Shown here: positions 33,338 through 42,179 of the stretch, in pieces
How the letters are laid out: every line of letters begins with the position of its first letter
How positions within the stretch are numbered: position 1 is the stretch's first letter
From: Dinoroseobacter sp049800775
GTDB taxonomy: Bacteria; Pseudomonadota; Alphaproteobacteria; Rhodobacterales; Rhodobacteraceae
Reading direction: 5' to 3'
Length of the DNA stretch: 64,000 nucleotides
Assembly: GCF_049800775.1 (NCBI RefSeq)
Contig: NZ_JBNAFR010000013.1
Span: 26,609 to 90,608, forward strand
Position numbers and translations under genes: made by a program
The notes under the pieces: model-generated
The model's input: only the letters and a program-made list of their open reading frames with translations
Databases searched by the model: none
Told to the model about the DNA's origin: nothing

Positions 33338-34144
33338 TTATGCTTCGGGGGGCAGGTGGCCGGTTTCATGCATGAATGTGGTGAGGGCCTCGGCATAGCC
33401 CTCGGGTTGTTCCACATGGGGCAGGTGGCCTGCGCGGCGCAGGAGGACGAATTTCGAGCCCGGGATCAGGTTTACCGTCTCGCGTACCAGATCGGGGGGC
33501 GTGGAGCTGTCCTCGGCGCCCGCGATCCCGAGGGTTGGCAGGCGCAGCCCGCTGGTGGGCGTGTAGAAATCGGTTCCGGCGATCGCCGCGCTGCAGCCGA
33601 TATAGCCCTCATCCGGGGTGCTCGTGACCATGTCGCGCCAATAGGGCAGACGCGGATCGGTGAGGAAGGCGCGGGAGAACCAGCGCTCGAGAATGGCATC
33701 GGTCAGGGCCTCGACCCCGCCGGCGCGCACGCCGGCAATGCGGTCCTCCCAGAGCTTCGGGGATCCAATCTTGGCGGCGGTGTTCGACAGGACCATGGCG
33801 CGAACCTGATCGAGACGTTTCACCGCGAGGCCCTGGGCGATCATCCCGCCGATGGAGAGACCGACAAAGAGGGCGTTGCGGACCTCCAGATGGTCGAGCA
33901 GCGCCTCGATATCCGAGACCAGCGCGCCCATGGAATAGGGCGCGGCGGGCACGTCCGAGGCCCCGTGGCCGCGCATGTCATAGCGGATGATCCGCAGGCC
34001 TTCGGGCAGGAGCGGCAGGATCGGCTCCCACAGGCGCAGATCGGTGCCCAGCGAGTTGGAGAAGACGACGATCGGGCCGTCGCGCGGACCCTCGTCCAAG
34101 TAATGCAGTGCGACCCCGTCGCGGGTGAATGTCGCCATGTCCAT
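33338..34144 (-). CDS. pcaD: 3-oxoadipate enol-lactonase-like alpha/beta hydrolase
   Basis: The 268-aa alpha/beta hydrolase has the nucleophile elbow 'FVGLSIGGMIAQGLA' (Ser), the oxyanion region 'VVFSNSLGTDLRLWEP', the acid in 'GIAGAEDSSTPPDL', and the catalytic His in 'RRAGHLPHVEQPEGYAEAL'. The 'NSLGTDLRMW' and 'RYDMRGHGAS' segments are typical of PcaD, which hydrolyses 3-oxoadipate enol-lactone in protocatechuate breakdown. No other pca gene is nearby, so the substrate assignment is by family resemblance. The start may also be the ATG two codons downstream. Confidence 0.82.
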   Translation of the reverse strand: MDMATFTRDGVALHYLDEGPRDGPIVVFSNSLGTDLRLWEPILPLLPEGLRIIRYDMRGHGASDVPAAPYSMGALVSDIEALLDHLEVRNALFVGLSIGGMIAQGLAVKRLDQVRAMVLSNTAAKIGSPKLWEDRIAGVRAGGVEALTDAILERWFSRAFLTDPRLPYWRDMVTSTPDEGYIGCSAAIAGTDFYTPTSGLRLPTLGIAGAEDSSTPPDLVRETVNLIPGSKFVLLRRAGHLPHVEQPEGYAEALTTFMHETGHLPPEA

Positions 34145-34215
34145 GCCCTCCGCTTGTCTGGCGACAGGGTGCGCGCAATCGCGGGGCGGTGCAATCGGTT
34201 AAGCGCCGGGGAGGC

Positions 34216-35004
34216 TCAGAGGTTCTCGACCTGGGGCATGCCGAGGACGTGGTAGCCGCCATCGACGCGCACGATCTCGCCCGTGGTGCAGGCCCCGGCC
34301 GGGGAGGCGAGCCAGACGGCGGTGCCGCCCACGGCCTCGAGCGTCGCATTGGCGCGCAGGGGCGCGTTCTGCTCGGTCTGGCGATAGGTCTTGCGCGCGC
34401 CGCCGATGGCGGCCCCGGCGAGGGTCTTCATCGGGCCGGGGGAGAGGGCGTTCACGCGGATCCCGTCCGGGCCGAGGTCGTTGGCGAGGTAGCGCACGGC
34501 GCTTTCCAGCGCGGCCTTGGCCACGCCCATGACGTTGTAGAACGGGGTGACGCGGTTCGAGCCCTGAAAGGTCACGGTCAGGATCGTGCCGCCCTCGGTC
34601 ATCATCGGATGCGCCCGGCGGGTCACCTCGATCAGCGAGTAGCAGGAGATGTCGAGCGAGGTTTTGAAGTTCTCGCGGCTGGTGTTCAGGAAGCGGCCTG
34701 TCAGCTCGGTCTTGTCGGAAAACGCGATGGCGTGGACGAGGAAGTCGAGCTTGCCCCACTTCTCGCCCAGGGTCTCGAAGGCGCGGTCCAGCGAGGCGTC
34801 GTCGGTGACATCCACATCCACGAGGATGTCCGAGCCCACGGAGGCCGCGAGCGGGGCGACCCGCTTGCCGAAGCCCTCGCCCTGATAGGTAAAGGCCAGC
34901 TCGGCCCCGGCCTCGGCCATGGCCTTGGCGATCCCCCAGGCGATGGAACGTTCATTCGCCACGCCCATGATCAGGCCGCGCTTGCCCTGCAACACACCGG
35001 TCAT
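34216..35004 (-). CDS. fabI: Enoyl-[acyl-carrier-protein] reductase (NADH), FabI
   Basis: The 262-aa short-chain dehydrogenase catalyses the last step of fatty-acid elongation, reducing enoyl-ACP with NADH. The FabI hallmarks are the N-terminal 'GLIMGVANERSIAWGIAKAM', the Tyr-x6-Lys pair in 'PFYNVMGVAKAALESAVRYL', and 'VNALSPGPMKTLAGAAI'. It is the last gene of fabA-fabB-fabI, an order typical of Rhodobacterales. It lies 25 bp after fabB. Confidence 0.95.
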   Translation of the reverse strand: MTGVLQGKRGLIMGVANERSIAWGIAKAMAEAGAELAFTYQGEGFGKRVAPLAASVGSDILVDVDVTDDASLDRAFETLGEKWGKLDFLVHAIAFSDKTELTGRFLNTSRENFKTSLDISCYSLIEVTRRAHPMMTEGGTILTVTFQGSNRVTPFYNVMGVAKAALESAVRYLANDLGPDGIRVNALSPGPMKTLAGAAIGGARKTYRQTEQNAPLRANATLEAVGGTAVWLASPAGACTTGEIVRVDGGYHVLGMPQVENL

Positions 35005-35029
35005 CTGGTTTCCCCTCTGGGCCTTGGTT

Positions 35030-36259
35030 CTAGTCGAGATAGCGCGACATCAAAAGCGTCGCATTGGTGCCGCCGAAGCCGAAGCTGTTGGACAGCACGC
35101 TGTCGAGGGTGACGTCCTCGCGCAGCTCGGTCACGATTTCTTCGGGTTTGATCGCCGGGTCGAGCTCGGTGATGTTGGCGGAGGCGGCGATGAAGCCTTT
35201 CTCCATCATGATCAGCGAGTAGATCGCCTCGTGGACGCCGGTCGCGCCCAGGGAGTGCCCGGTCAGCGACTTGGTGGAGGCGACGGGCGGGGTGCTGCCC
35301 TCGCCAAACACGCGGCGCACCGCCTCGATCTCGGTCACGTCGCCCACGGGGGTCGAGGTGCCATGGGCGTTGATGTAATCCACGCTGCGGCCGTCGGGCA
35401 GGGTGGCCAGGGCCTGACGCATGGAGCGCTCGCCGCCCTCGCCGGAGGGGGCCACCATGTCATAGCCGTCGGAGGTGGCCCCATAGCCGGTGACCTCGGC
35501 ATAGATCTTGGCGCCGCGGGCCTTGGCGTGCTCGAGATCCTCGAGCACGACGACCCCGCCACCGCCCGCGATCACGAAGCCGTCGCGGGTCGCGTCGAAG
35601 GTGCGCGAGGCCGTGGTCGGCGTGTCGTTGTATTTCGAGCTCATGGCGCCCATGGCGTCGAAGAGGCAGGACAGGGTCCAGTCGATTTCCTCGCCGCCGC
35701 CGGCAAAGACGATGTCCTGCTTGCCCATCTGGATCTGCTCGACACCATTGCCGATGCAATGGGCGGAGGTGGAGCAGGCGGAGGTGATCGAGTAGTTCAC
35801 GCCCTTGATCTTGAACGGGGTCGCGAGGCAGGCGGAGTTGGTCGAGGACATGCAGCGGGTGACCATGAAGGGCCCCATCCGCTTGGGCGCGCCCTTTTCC
35901 TTTACCGTCGTGAAGGCCTGGAAGAAGTTCGAGGTGGACGGCCCGCCCGAGCCCATCACGAGGCCCGTGCGTTCATTGCTGACATCGCTGTCCTCAAGCC
36001 CGCTATCGGCGATGGCCTGTTCCATAGCGATGAAGTTGAACGCGGCCCCGGGGCCCATGAAGCGCAGCTGGCGCTTGTCGATATGCTCGGTCAGATCGAT
36101 CTGCGGCACGCCATGGACCTGGCTGCGGAAGCCGTTCTCGGCATAGGTCTCGGAAAAGGAAATCCCCGACCGGCCCGCGCGCAGGGACGCTTCGACCTCG
36201 GATACAGTGTTCCCGATGGGCGAGACGATCCCCATTCCTGTGATGACGACACGGCGCAT
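35030..36259 (-). CDS. fabB: Beta-ketoacyl-ACP synthase I, FabB
   Basis: The 409-aa condensing enzyme has active-site Cys162 in 'YSITSACSTSAHCIGNG' and the two catalytic histidines in 'YINAHGTSTPVGDVTE' and 'STKSLTGHSLGATGVHEA'. FabB extends the cis-3-decenoyl intermediate made by FabA and is required for unsaturated fatty acids. It lies 20 bp after fabA. The length matches the family. Confidence 0.95.
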   Translation of the reverse strand: MRRVVITGMGIVSPIGNTVSEVEASLRAGRSGISFSETYAENGFRSQVHGVPQIDLTEHIDKRQLRFMGPGAAFNFIAMEQAIADSGLEDSDVSNERTGLVMGSGGPSTSNFFQAFTTVKEKGAPKRMGPFMVTRCMSSTNSACLATPFKIKGVNYSITSACSTSAHCIGNGVEQIQMGKQDIVFAGGGEEIDWTLSCLFDAMGAMSSKYNDTPTTASRTFDATRDGFVIAGGGGVVVLEDLEHAKARGAKIYAEVTGYGATSDGYDMVAPSGEGGERSMRQALATLPDGRSVDYINAHGTSTPVGDVTEIEAVRRVFGEGSTPPVASTKSLTGHSLGATGVHEAIYSLIMMEKGFIAASANITELDPAIKPEEIVTELREDVTLDSVLSNSFGFGGTNATLLMSRYLD

Positions 36260-36279
36260 GGCGCGACCCTCCTCTTCGC

Positions 36280-36789
36280 TCAGCTCTCGGACAGAGCGAC
36301 TTTCATATCTTTGACCTGATAGATCAGTTCCCCATCGGCCTCGACCCGGCCATCGGCCACCCCCATGGTCAGGCGGCGGGTCTGCACGGCTTTGGTGAAA
36401 TCCACGTAGTAGCGCAGCAGCTTGCGGTCCGGGCGGACCATGCCGGTCAGTTTGACCTCACCCACACCCAGCGCATAGCCGCGCCCCTGCCAGCCGCGCC
36501 AGCCGAGGTTGAACCCGGTGAGCTGCCACAGTCCGTCAAGGCCGAGACAGCCGGGCATGATCGGGTTGCCGGGGAAGTGGCAGTCGAAGAACCACAGGTC
36601 CGGGGTAATGTCGAATTCCGCCACCACGTGGCCCTTGCCATGGGGGCCGGCATCGCCGCTGATCTCGGTGATCCGGTCCATCATCAGCATGGGCGGCATG
36701 GGCAATTGGGCGTTTCCCGGACCGAACAAGTCTCCTTGCGCGCATTTCACGAGGTCGTCCTTGTCGAAGGAGGTCGGAAAATCTGCCAT
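36280..36789 (-). CDS. fabA: 3-hydroxydecanoyl-ACP dehydratase/isomerase, FabA
   Basis: The 169-aa hot-dog-fold enzyme has the active-site pair His71 ('FFDCHFPGNPIMPGCLGLDG') and Asp85. It dehydrates 3-hydroxydecanoyl-ACP and isomerises the product to the cis-3 form, the branch point of unsaturated fatty-acid synthesis. It is the first gene of fabA-fabB-fabI and is divergent from irr, 251 bp away. The pairing recurs in Rhodobacterales. Confidence 0.95.
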   Translation of the reverse strand: MADFPTSFDKDDLVKCAQGDLFGPGNAQLPMPPMLMMDRITEISGDAGPHGKGHVVAEFDITPDLWFFDCHFPGNPIMPGCLGLDGLWQLTGFNLGWRGWQGRGYALGVGEVKLTGMVRPDRKLLRYYVDFTKAVQTRRLTMGVADGRVEADGELIYQVKDMKVALSES

Positions 36790-36995
36790 GTGTCGCTCGG
36801 TCCTCGGGTCTGCCTGATGTGGTGCGCTCCCTTATCACCCCCGCTTCGGAAGTGACAAGAGGCAGCCATGCGGCCAGACGCCCCCGCGTCGCACCCGCAG
36901 GCAAGTGGGCCATGGGCGCCGCGATTGCAAGGGGCGGGGGGCGCGGCCCCGTGGCGGGGCCAAGGACCTGCGACCCTATTGCGAAGGGTTTGCAA

Positions 36996-37025
36996 TTGAT
37001 ATTTGGCCCGCAGCCGTCATATAAG
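36996..37025 (+). promoter_or_regulatory. Candidate sigma-70 promoter for irr
   Basis: TTGATA (36996-37001), an 18-bp spacer and TATAAG (37020-37025) lie just before the irr start at 37041, giving a very short leader. Confidence 0.5.
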
Positions 37026-37040
37026 GGGGAGACCAAAAGG

Positions 37041-37469
37041 ATGACGACGCCCATGCGCACCACACGTCTGGAACGGGGAACCGAATGGCTGGCCACAGGA
37101 GATGTGCGCCCGACCAAGCAGCGTGTCACGCTTGCGGCCCTTCTGGTGGGCGACGGGCATGACCGTCATGTCACCGCCGAAAGCCTTTACGCCGCTGCTC
37201 TGGAGCGGGGCGAGAAAGTCTCGCTGGCGACGGTCTACAACACCTTGCGGACCTTCTGCGAGGCCGGGCTCGTGCAGGAGATCACGGTCGATGGCTCCAA
37301 GAGCTATTTCGACACGCGGATCGACGATCACCCGCATTTCTACTGGGAAGATTCGAACCTGCTGACCGACGCGCCCGCCGAAGAGCTTGAAATCGCGCGC
37401 CTGCCGGAGATCCCTGAGGGGACCGAAATCTCCAAGGTCGATGTGGTGATCCGCCTGCGCAAGGCCTGA
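37041..37469 (+). CDS. irr: Irr-type iron response regulator (Fur family)
   Basis: The 142-aa Fur-fold protein has a winged helix ('VRPTKQRVTLAALLV', 'SLATVYNTLRTFCEAGLVQE') followed by a short dimer domain with 'DTRIDDHPHFYWEDSNLLTD'. The HxH in that segment is the haem/metal site of Irr proteins, and the Cys-pair zinc site of Fur is absent. In alphaproteobacteria Irr represses or activates genes according to iron status through haem. The ATG at 37041 follows GGGGGAG; an ATG four codons later is an alternative. It is divergent from fabA. Confidence 0.88.
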   Translation: MTTPMRTTRLERGTEWLATGDVRPTKQRVTLAALLVGDGHDRHVTAESLYAAALERGEKVSLATVYNTLRTFCEAGLVQEITVDGSKSYFDTRIDDHPHFYWEDSNLLTDAPAEELEIARLPEIPEGTEISKVDVVIRLRKA

Positions 37470-37787
37470 TTTCTCGGCACTGGGTCCGCGTTTGGCGGGC
37501 CGACTTTCCTGAGCCAGACCGATCCGGTGGTGGATCACAGAAGGCCGAGGCTGACTCGACAGCGTCCAAACCGAGCGTACGCGGATCGCATGCCCCGACC
37601 CGTTCAGACCTCGCGCGCATTTCCCTTTGCACCCCCTGACTGACCCAAGCGCGCCACGCGCGCGGCAGCGGTGTGCCTAGTCCTGCGCGGCCCCGTCTCG
37701 CACGCCATCCGCCCCGACGCGGGTCCGCGCGGTCGGCCCCCGACCGCGCCCCCGATTGCGCCCCCGACGCACGGACCAGGGTCAATG
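37470..37787. other. Spacer between irr and metK, no gene seen
   Basis: The convergent spacer contains a weak hairpin after irr (GGTCCGC at 37483-37489 with GCGGGCC at 37495-37501, one G-T pair) that may end irr transcription. The remainder is GC-rich with C-runs near 37740-37770. I see no coding sequence or RNA gene. Confidence 0.4.
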
Positions 37788-37816
37788 CAAAAGGCCCCGC
37801 GTCTCCGCAGGGCCTT
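37788..37816 (-). terminator. Terminator of metK
   Basis: Read on the minus strand, AAGGCCC (37816-37810) pairs with GGGCCTT (37797-37791) and is followed by further T residues, 26 bp after the metK stop codon. Confidence 0.65.
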
Positions 37817-37841
37817 GTCGGATCGCGCCGTAACCTCTGGC

Positions 37842-39026
37842 TCAGACAGCGGCCTTGAGCGCGTCGACCAGATCGGTGCGTTCCCAGCTGAAGCCGCCAT
37901 CCGCATCGGGCGCCCGTCCGAAATGGCCATAGGCCGCCGTGCGCTGATAGACCGGGCGGTTGAGCTGCAGATGCTCGCGGATGCCCCGGGGCGACAGGTC
38001 CATCAGCTCGGCCACCGCCCGCTCGATGGCGGATTCGTGGACCTCGCCCGTGCCATGGGTGTCCGCATAGATCGAGAGCGGCTTGGCCACCCCGATCGCA
38101 TAGCTGAGCTGGATGGTGCAGCGATGGGCCAGCCCCGCCGCCACCACGTTCTTGGCCAGATAGCGCGCCGCATAGGCCGCCGAGCGGTCCACCTTGGTCG
38201 GGTCCTTGCCGGAAAACGCCCCGCCGCCATGGGGCGCGGCCCCGCCATAGGTATCGACGATGATCTTGCGCCCGGTCAGGCCCGCATCCCCGTCCGGGCC
38301 GCCGATCACGAACTTGCCCGTGGGGTTCACCCACCATTCAGTGCTGGCATCGATCCAGCCCTCGGGCAGCTCGGCCCGGATATAGGGTTCGACTACGGCA
38401 CGAACATCCTCGGAGGTCATCTCCGGGTCCAGATGCTGGGTCGAGAGCACGATGGAGCTCACGCCCACGGGCTTGCCGCCCTCGTAGCGCACGGTGAGCT
38501 GGGATTTCGCATCCGGCCCGAGGGTCGGCTCGGCCCCGGATTTGCGGACCTCGGCAAGTTTGCGCAGCACCGCATGGGAATAGCAGATCGGGGCCGGCAT
38601 CAGCTCAGGTGTCTCGTTGACTGCGTAGCCGAACATGATCCCCTGATCGCCGGCGCCTTCTTCCTTGTCCTCGGCCGCGTCCACCCCCTGGGCGATATGG
38701 GCCGACTGGGCGTGCAGCAGGTTGGTGATCTTCACCGTTTCCCAGTGGAATTTGTCCTGCTCATAGCCGATATCGCGGATGCAGTCCCGGGCGATGCCGT
38801 CGATCCGCTCCATGTAGTCCTTCAGGCGTGCTTGATCGCTCAGCCCGACCTCGCCGCCGATCACCACCCGACCGGTCGTGGCGAAGGTTTCGCAGGCCAC
38901 GCGGGCTTCGGGCTCTTCGGAGAGAAACGCATCCAGAACCGCGTCGGAGATCCGGTCGCACACCTTGTCCGGGTGCCCCTCGGAGACGGACTCGGAGGTG
39001 AAGAGATAGTTTTGCCGCGCGGTCAT
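37842..39026 (-). CDS. metK: S-adenosylmethionine synthetase, MetK
   Basis: The 394-aa enzyme makes S-adenosylmethionine from methionine and ATP. Family motifs are 'FTSESVSEGHPDKVCDRISD' near the N-terminus, 'GAGDQGIMFGYAVNETPELM' and 'GGAAPHGGGAFSGKDPTKVD' (phosphate-binding loop). The length is normal. A SAM/SAH-type riboswitch occupies the short leader and includes the ribosome site, so the product shuts down its own translation. It lies downstream of lnt on the same strand. Confidence 0.97.
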   Translation of the reverse strand: MTARQNYLFTSESVSEGHPDKVCDRISDAVLDAFLSEEPEARVACETFATTGRVVIGGEVGLSDQARLKDYMERIDGIARDCIRDIGYEQDKFHWETVKITNLLHAQSAHIAQGVDAAEDKEEGAGDQGIMFGYAVNETPELMPAPICYSHAVLRKLAEVRKSGAEPTLGPDAKSQLTVRYEGGKPVGVSSIVLSTQHLDPEMTSEDVRAVVEPYIRAELPEGWIDASTEWWVNPTGKFVIGGPDGDAGLTGRKIIVDTYGGAAPHGGGAFSGKDPTKVDRSAAYAARYLAKNVVAAGLAHRCTIQLSYAIGVAKPLSIYADTHGTGEVHESAIERAVAELMDLSPRGIREHLQLNRPVYQRTAAYGHFGRAPDADGGFSWERTDLVDALKAAV

Positions 39027-39033
39027 TGAGGTC

Positions 39034-39079
39034 TGCTCCGTTCTAGTTACGTCGCCACGTCAGGAAGCCGTTGTGGCGA
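39034..39079 (-). promoter_or_regulatory. SAM/SAH riboswitch in the metK leader
   Basis: On the minus strand the leader reads TCGCCACAACGGCTTCCTGA, CGTGGCGA, a short AT-containing linker, then ACGGAGCA. TCGCCAC pairs with GTGGCGA to form the stem. The conserved ACAACGGCUUCCUGRCGU core and the downstream GGAGCA match the SAM/SAH riboswitch known mainly from Rhodobacterales metK leaders. GGAGCA is also the Shine-Dalgarno region, 8 bp before the ATG, so ligand binding would block initiation through the pseudoknot. Confidence 0.9.
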
Positions 39080-39117
39080 CAGATCGCTTGCCGGGGTATC
39101 CCTCTGGACCAGAAGGG

Positions 39118-40647
39118 TCAATCGCGTTCGACAGGGCGCGCTGTCAAATAAACTGTACGCAACACCCCAAGGGCGAGCGCCAGCGACAACAGAATCGCCA
39201 GAGGCAGATCGCCCATGCGCGCATAGGGCGGCGGGGCGCTGCGCGGGGGCAGGGGGGCGTCCAGCGCGCCCAGCGTATTGAGCGGCAGATGCGCCCCCAT
39301 GGCGCCGCGGCTGTCGATCACCGTGCTGATCCCGGTATTGGCCGCGCGCACCAGCGGCAGGCCCCGTTCGATGGCGCGGAAGCGCGCAAGGATCAGGTGC
39401 TGCTGCGGGCCCGCGAAGCTGCCGAACCATGCGTCATTGGTGATCTGCAGCATCCAGTCCGCCACCCGCGCCTGGCTCCGCCCGAAGTGCGGAAAGATCG
39501 CCTCGTAGCAGATCAGCGGCAAGGCCTGCCCCAGCGCGCCAAGATCCAGCAGGACCGGGCCGGGGCCTGCGTGAAACCCGCCGCCCTCGGTCACCGCGAG
39601 GCCGCGGATCCCCAGCCGCGCGGCGAGGTCGCCAAAGGGGATATACTCGCCGAAGGGCACGAGATGCGCCTTGTCATAGATCGCGCCGGGCCGCCCGTCC
39701 GGGTCGATCACCGCGAGGGCGTTGGTGGGGCCAGCGGGTGTCTGGCGCACCGCACCCAGCACAAGCGGCACGCCGCCCGCGGCCTCGGCCCCCTGGATCA
39801 GCAGGGGGCGCGCGCCGCCGAGGCGATAGGCGATCGCCGTTTCCGGCCAGAGGATCAGATCCGGCGCGGCGCCCTCAGGGGGCTGTGCCGTCAGGGTAAG
39901 CTGTCGCTGAAAGAAGAGCGGGATCATCTCGGGATCCCATTTCAGATGCTGGGCCGCGTTGGGCTGCACAAGGCGCAAAGTCGGGGCCTCGGGCGGGATC
40001 GCGGGGGCCGGGGGGCGCAGGGCGCCAGCCCCAGCCAGCAGGCCGATCAAGGCAAGGCTGCCCAGCAGGCCCGCGCCGGTCGCGACCGCGCGGCCCCGCG
40101 TTTGCAGGCGCGCGCCGAGGGCGAGCCCGGCAGAGAGCGCGGCGAAGGTCGCCAGGCCCAGCCCGTGCAGGCCCCAATAGGCCACCGTTTGCGCCGGGGC
40201 CGTGTCGATCCAGATCGTGCCGATCAGACCCCAGGGAAAGCCGGTGAAGATGTAGCTGCGCAGCATCTCGGCGAGGGTGAAGGCCAGCGCGAAACCGGCC
40301 ATGGCCGCCCCGCGCGTCTGCAAACGCGCCGTGGCCCAGCCCGCGAGCCCCCAGAACAGCGCGAGCCCCCCGGCCATGAGCACCAGCGCGAAGGGCGCCA
40401 TCCAGCCATGGCGGGGCACATCGACCAGAAACGGCTCTACGATCCAGTGCAGCGTCACCGCGAAATAGGCCACCCCCGCGCGCCATGTGCGCGCCGCGCG
40501 GGCCCGGCCCGAGCCCGGGGTGCTGACCCGCCAGATCATTCCCGCAAGCCCGATCAGGGCGGCGGGGATCACCCCGAACGGCGCCTGTCCAAGGGCGATC
40601 AGCGCGCCGAAAGCCGCGTCGAGCGCCCAGCCCCTGCGTCTGGTCAT
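39118..40647 (-). CDS. lnt: Apolipoprotein N-acyltransferase, Lnt
   Basis: The 509-aa inner-membrane enzyme adds the third acyl chain to lipoproteins. The N-terminal half has about six to eight hydrophobic segments. The C-terminal nitrilase-like periplasmic domain holds the Glu in 'DLILWPETAIAYRLGG', the Lys in 'IYDKAHLVPFGEYIPFG' and the Cys in 'ALPLICYEAIFPHFGRS'. It lies 16 bp after corC in the phoH-ybeY-corC-lnt cluster, the usual order across proteobacteria. Confidence 0.95.
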   Translation of the reverse strand: MTRRRGWALDAAFGALIALGQAPFGVIPAALIGLAGMIWRVSTPGSGRARAARTWRAGVAYFAVTLHWIVEPFLVDVPRHGWMAPFALVLMAGGLALFWGLAGWATARLQTRGAAMAGFALAFTLAEMLRSYIFTGFPWGLIGTIWIDTAPAQTVAYWGLHGLGLATFAALSAGLALGARLQTRGRAVATGAGLLGSLALIGLLAGAGALRPPAPAIPPEAPTLRLVQPNAAQHLKWDPEMIPLFFQRQLTLTAQPPEGAAPDLILWPETAIAYRLGGARPLLIQGAEAAGGVPLVLGAVRQTPAGPTNALAVIDPDGRPGAIYDKAHLVPFGEYIPFGDLAARLGIRGLAVTEGGGFHAGPGPVLLDLGALGQALPLICYEAIFPHFGRSQARVADWMLQITNDAWFGSFAGPQQHLILARFRAIERGLPLVRAANTGISTVIDSRGAMGAHLPLNTLGALDAPLPPRSAPPPYARMGDLPLAILLSLALALGVLRTVYLTARPVERD

Positions 40648-40662
40648 CGCCTCTGGTGCATC

Positions 40663-41574
40663 CTATTCGGCGGCGGCGGGGCTCAGCGCCCGTTCTGCCG
40701 GGCGCAACCGGATGCGCACGCGCTTGATCCGTCGCGGATCGGCATCGACCACCTCGAATTCCACGCCGCTGTCATGGGGGATCACCTCGCCGCGCACGGG
40801 CACGCGGCCCGTGAGCTTGAAGACCAGCCCGCCCAGCGTGTCGATCTCTTCCTCGGTGCCGGGCTCGATCAGGGCAACGCCCAGCTCTGCTTCGAGATCG
40901 TCGAGCGGGGCCTTGGCCTGAACCAGATAGACGCCAGGCTTCTCGCGCGACCAGAAGCGGTCCTCGGGCTCGTCATGCTCATCCTCGATCTCGCCGATCA
41001 CCTGTTCGATCAGATCCTCGATGGTCACCAGACCGTCCGTCCCGCCATATTCGTCGATCACCAGCGCCATATGCATCCGGTCCTTCTGCATCTTCTGCAA
41101 AAGCACCCCGATGGGCATGGAGGGCGGCGCATAGAGCAGCGGGCGCAGCATCCCCTTGAGGCTGAATTTCCGCGAGGTCCCGTTGAACCCGAAATTCAGC
41201 GCCAGATCCTTGAGATGGACCATGCCGAGCGGGGTATCCAGCGTGCTGCGATAGACCGGCAAGCGGGTCATGCCGCTGTCGCGGAAGACCTGCACCAGCT
41301 CGGTCTGGGAAATATCCGAGGGCACGGCCACGATATCGGCCCGCGGGATGGCCACATCGACCACGCGCATGCGCCGCAGATTGCCGATGCCGAGCCCGGA
41401 TGCCCGTGCGTCATTGGCCGCGTGGCCGCCATGGGCCTCGCCTGCGGGTTCTGTTTCTTCGGGGGAGGAGAACGCAGCCAGAATGCGTCGCAAAAGCGAG
41501 GGTCTGGCAGCTGTGGTTTCGTCGTTCAGCGCGCGCCGCGCCGCGGAAGACGATCCGTCAGAGGTGTCGGCCAT
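40663..41574 (-). CDS. corC: CorC/HlyC-type CBS-domain protein
   Basis: The 303-aa cytoplasmic protein lacks the DUF21 membrane domain. It has two CBS domains (from 'RRMRVVDVAIPRADIVAVPS' to 'QKDRMHMALVIDEYGGTDGL', with 'VTIEDLIEQVIGEIEDEHDE') and a C-terminal transporter-associated CorC_HlyC domain ('VYLVQAKAPLDDLEAELGV', 'TLGGLVFKLTGRVPVRGEVI'). Homologues are implicated in magnesium/cobalt efflux. It is 41 bp after ybeY and 15 bp before lnt. Confidence 0.92.
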   Translation of the reverse strand: MADTSDGSSSAARRALNDETTAARPSLLRRILAAFSSPEETEPAGEAHGGHAANDARASGLGIGNLRRMRVVDVAIPRADIVAVPSDISQTELVQVFRDSGMTRLPVYRSTLDTPLGMVHLKDLALNFGFNGTSRKFSLKGMLRPLLYAPPSMPIGVLLQKMQKDRMHMALVIDEYGGTDGLVTIEDLIEQVIGEIEDEHDEPEDRFWSREKPGVYLVQAKAPLDDLEAELGVALIEPGTEEEIDTLGGLVFKLTGRVPVRGEVIPHDSGVEFEVVDADPRRIKRVRIRLRPAERALSPAAAE

Positions 41575-41615
41575 TGATCCTTTCCGGTGTGATGCCGTAA
41601 CGGCTTGATCCGAGA

Positions 41616-42179
41616 CTATACCACAGGAGTTTCGTAAGGGTTAGCCATGTTTAGCATCGCAAGGATCTCGACCTCGAGACTCTCCATAAGCGTCGCATCC
41701 GGGTCGGTTTCGTGGTCAAACCCCAATAAATGCAGGGTCCCGTGCACCAGGAGGTGGGTCAGATGGGCCTCGAACGGCTTGTCGGCCTCGGCGGCTTCGC
41801 GCGCACATGTCTCATAGGCGAGGGCGAGATCCCCGAGCTCGGCTGCCATGGGATCCGCCGGATCGGGCAGGTCGGGCATCGCACCGGGGGTCTCTGCGGC
41901 GCGCTCTTCGGCGGGCCAGCTCAGCACATTGGTGGGGGTGGGCTTGTCGCGAAACTCCGCGTTGAGCGTGGCGATCCTTGCGTCGTCGCAGGCCAGGATC
42001 GAGACCTCGAACGCCCCGGCGGGCAGGTCGAGCCGGGTCAGGGTCGCGGTGACTGCCCGGGTCGCCAGCGCCTGCAGGTCGGGCGGATCCCAGTGCGGGC
42101 TCTCGACCGCGATCTCGATGACAGACGCCCCGGGCACAGGCCCCGCAGGGGTCGGCTCAGCTGGGGTCATCGGCGTCAT
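41616..42179 (-). CDS. ybeY: Endoribonuclease YbeY (16S rRNA maturation)
   Basis: The 187-aa metalloprotein has the zinc site 'HGTLHLLGFDH' (three His), preceded by 'FRDKPTPTNVLSWPAEE', the conserved YbeY signature. It acts in 16S rRNA 3'-end maturation and ribosome quality control. The first 20 or so residues are a Pro/Ala-rich extension, and the gene overlaps the end of phoH by 23 bp. A slightly later start is possible, but none has better evidence. Confidence 0.93.
   Translation of the reverse strand: MTPMTPAEPTPAGPVPGASVIEIAVESPHWDPPDLQALATRAVTATLTRLDLPAGAFEVSILACDDARIATLNAEFRDKPTPTNVLSWPAEERAAETPGAMPDLPDPADPMAAELGDLALAYETCAREAAEADKPFEAHLTHLLVHGTLHLLGFDHETDPDATLMESLEVEILAMLNMANPYETPVV

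Noticed and set aside
33111..33398. A 95-codon frame after the orphan gene
   Set aside because: It overlaps the end of the enol-lactonase gene, is Arg/Gly/Ser-rich and has no coding character.
39073..41577. An 834-codon plus-strand frame antisense to lnt and corC
   Set aside because: It is a shadow of two well-supported genes. It also crosses the metK riboswitch, which has strong support on the minus strand.
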